Assembly: GCA_903831635.1 (NCBI GenBank)
Contig: CAIKYN010000271.1
Location: 1 to 5,503, forward strand
Length of the DNA stretch: 5,503 nucleotides
From: an uncultured Spartobacteria bacterium
Lineage (GTDB): Bacteria; Verrucomicrobiota; Verrucomicrobiia; Chthoniobacterales; UBA6821
Reading direction: 5' to 3'
In this document: one piece after another, positions 4,995 to 5,503 of the stretch
How positions within the stretch are numbered: the stretch's first letter is position 1
Layout: every line of letters starts with the position of its first letter
Program-made: the position numbers and the translations under genes
Notes under the pieces: model-generated
The model's input: only the letters and a program-made list of their open reading frames with translations
Databases searched by the model: none
What the model was told of the DNA's origin: nothing

Positions 4995-5503
4995 ATGTCA
5001 TTTCTTTTTCTCAAACGATCACTCCCGCTTGCGCTTGCCTGCGTCGCGATGCTGATGCTCGGAGCCTGCGCCTCGTATGACGGCCGACTCAACTCCACAG
5101 CGACCCAGTATCTCGGCACGGATGGATCCATCGTCACTCGCACCTCCACGGCCTCACTGGCCGACAGGATCTCCTATTGGGCTGGAGAGGCTGTCAACGG
5201 ACCGGCTCATATCGTCATCAATATCAGTCAGCAAAAACTCTTCTATTACAGGGGAGGCAAACTGGTGGGAATCTCGGCCGTCTCAACGGGAAGAGAGGGA
5301 CACGATTCGCCCGTCGGTAATTTCAAGGTCCAGAAAAAGGAAAAGGAGCATGCTTCCAATCTCTATGGCGACTTTGTGGACGCCTCGGGAAATGTCGTTG
5401 TGAAAAATGTGACCTATAAAGTGGACGTGCCGCCTCCCGGTGCTCATTTCCAAGGCTCCTCCATGCCATGGTTCATGCAGTTTGCTCCCGGAGTAGGGAT
5501 GCA
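4995..5503 (+). CDS. Lipoprotein L,D-transpeptidase (YkuD family), 3' end missing
   Basis: The frame is open from the ATG at 4995 to the window edge, giving 169 residues with no stop. The N-terminus is a lipoprotein signal peptide: K7-R8, a hydrophobic core at 9-22 and the lipobox LGAC with Cys25 as the lipidated residue. A short spacer (26-70) leads to the YkuD domain, which starts at about 71: AHIVINISQQKLFYYRGGKL, then VSTGREGHDSPVGNFKVQKK (96-115), where the 'TG...SPVGNF' motif is the family hallmark. The 'SNLYGDFVDASGNVV' (121-135) and 'GAHFQGSSMPWFMQFAPGVGM' region (149-169) also matches the family. The catalytic HGC motif (SHGCIRL-type) would follow within about 20-30 residues and lies outside the window, so activity cannot be confirmed here. 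These enzymes form 3-3 peptidoglycan cross-links or attach proteins to peptidoglycan in the periplasm. The start is supported by TAAGG four bases upstream and by the complete signal peptide. The exact subfamily is not assigned. Confidence 0.92.
   Translation, partial: MSFLFLKRSLPLALACVAMLMLGACASYDGRLNSTATQYLGTDGSIVTRTSTASLADRISYWAGEAVNGPAHIVINISQQKLFYYRGGKLVGISAVSTGREGHDSPVGNFKVQKKEKEHASNLYGDFVDASGNVVVKNVTYKVDVPPPGAHFQGSSMPWFMQFAPGVGM

Overview
This window holds six genes, all on the + strand and tightly packed; two of them run off the ends. Every product whose N-terminus is visible carries an export signal or membrane anchor, so this is a cell-envelope region. The best guess for the organism is a moderately GC-rich Gram-negative of the Verrucomicrobiota. 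The guess rests on the look of two family-unknown proteins (3102-3902 and 3902-4933) and on the YGDFVDASGN / GAHFQG style of the L,D-transpeptidase. It is recollection of family appearance, not a search result. Nothing suggests a mobile element, prophage, CRISPR array or RNA gene.

Layout. Bases 1-1092 are the 3' part of a helical-repeat (TPR) protein gene. It overlaps by ATGA with a gene for a secreted protein (1089-1799) made of a signal peptide, a Thr/Asn/Pro-rich linker and a C-terminal domain resembling the PsbP/Mog1 fold. That gene overlaps by ATGA with an HtrA/Deg serine protease (1796-2968) that has an N-terminal membrane anchor, a complete His-Asp-Ser triad and one PDZ domain. These three genes look like one translationally coupled unit.

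A C-rich, G-poor spacer of 133 bases (2969-3101) follows. Next come two genes joined by a TGATG stop/start overlap: a single-pass membrane protein with a long disordered linker and a C-terminal beta-rich domain (3102-3902), and a secreted protein with an Ig-like N-terminal domain, a second beta-rich region and a Pro/Lys-rich tail (3902-4933). After a 61-base gap begins a lipoprotein L,D-transpeptidase of the YkuD family (4995 to the window edge). It is cut before its catalytic Ser-His-Gly-Cys motif would be reached.

How they may work together (inference). HtrA supplies quality control or regulated proteolysis outside the cytoplasm. The TPR and PsbP-like proteins could be its partners or clients. 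The L,D-transpeptidase modifies peptidoglycan cross-links. The two orphan beta-rich proteins may be envelope scaffolds. No novel defence or mobile system is visible. The most unusual items are the two uncharacterised coupled proteins, the PsbP-like protein tied to HtrA, and an in-phase A-AAA-AAG slippery heptamer near the end of the 3902-4933 gene.
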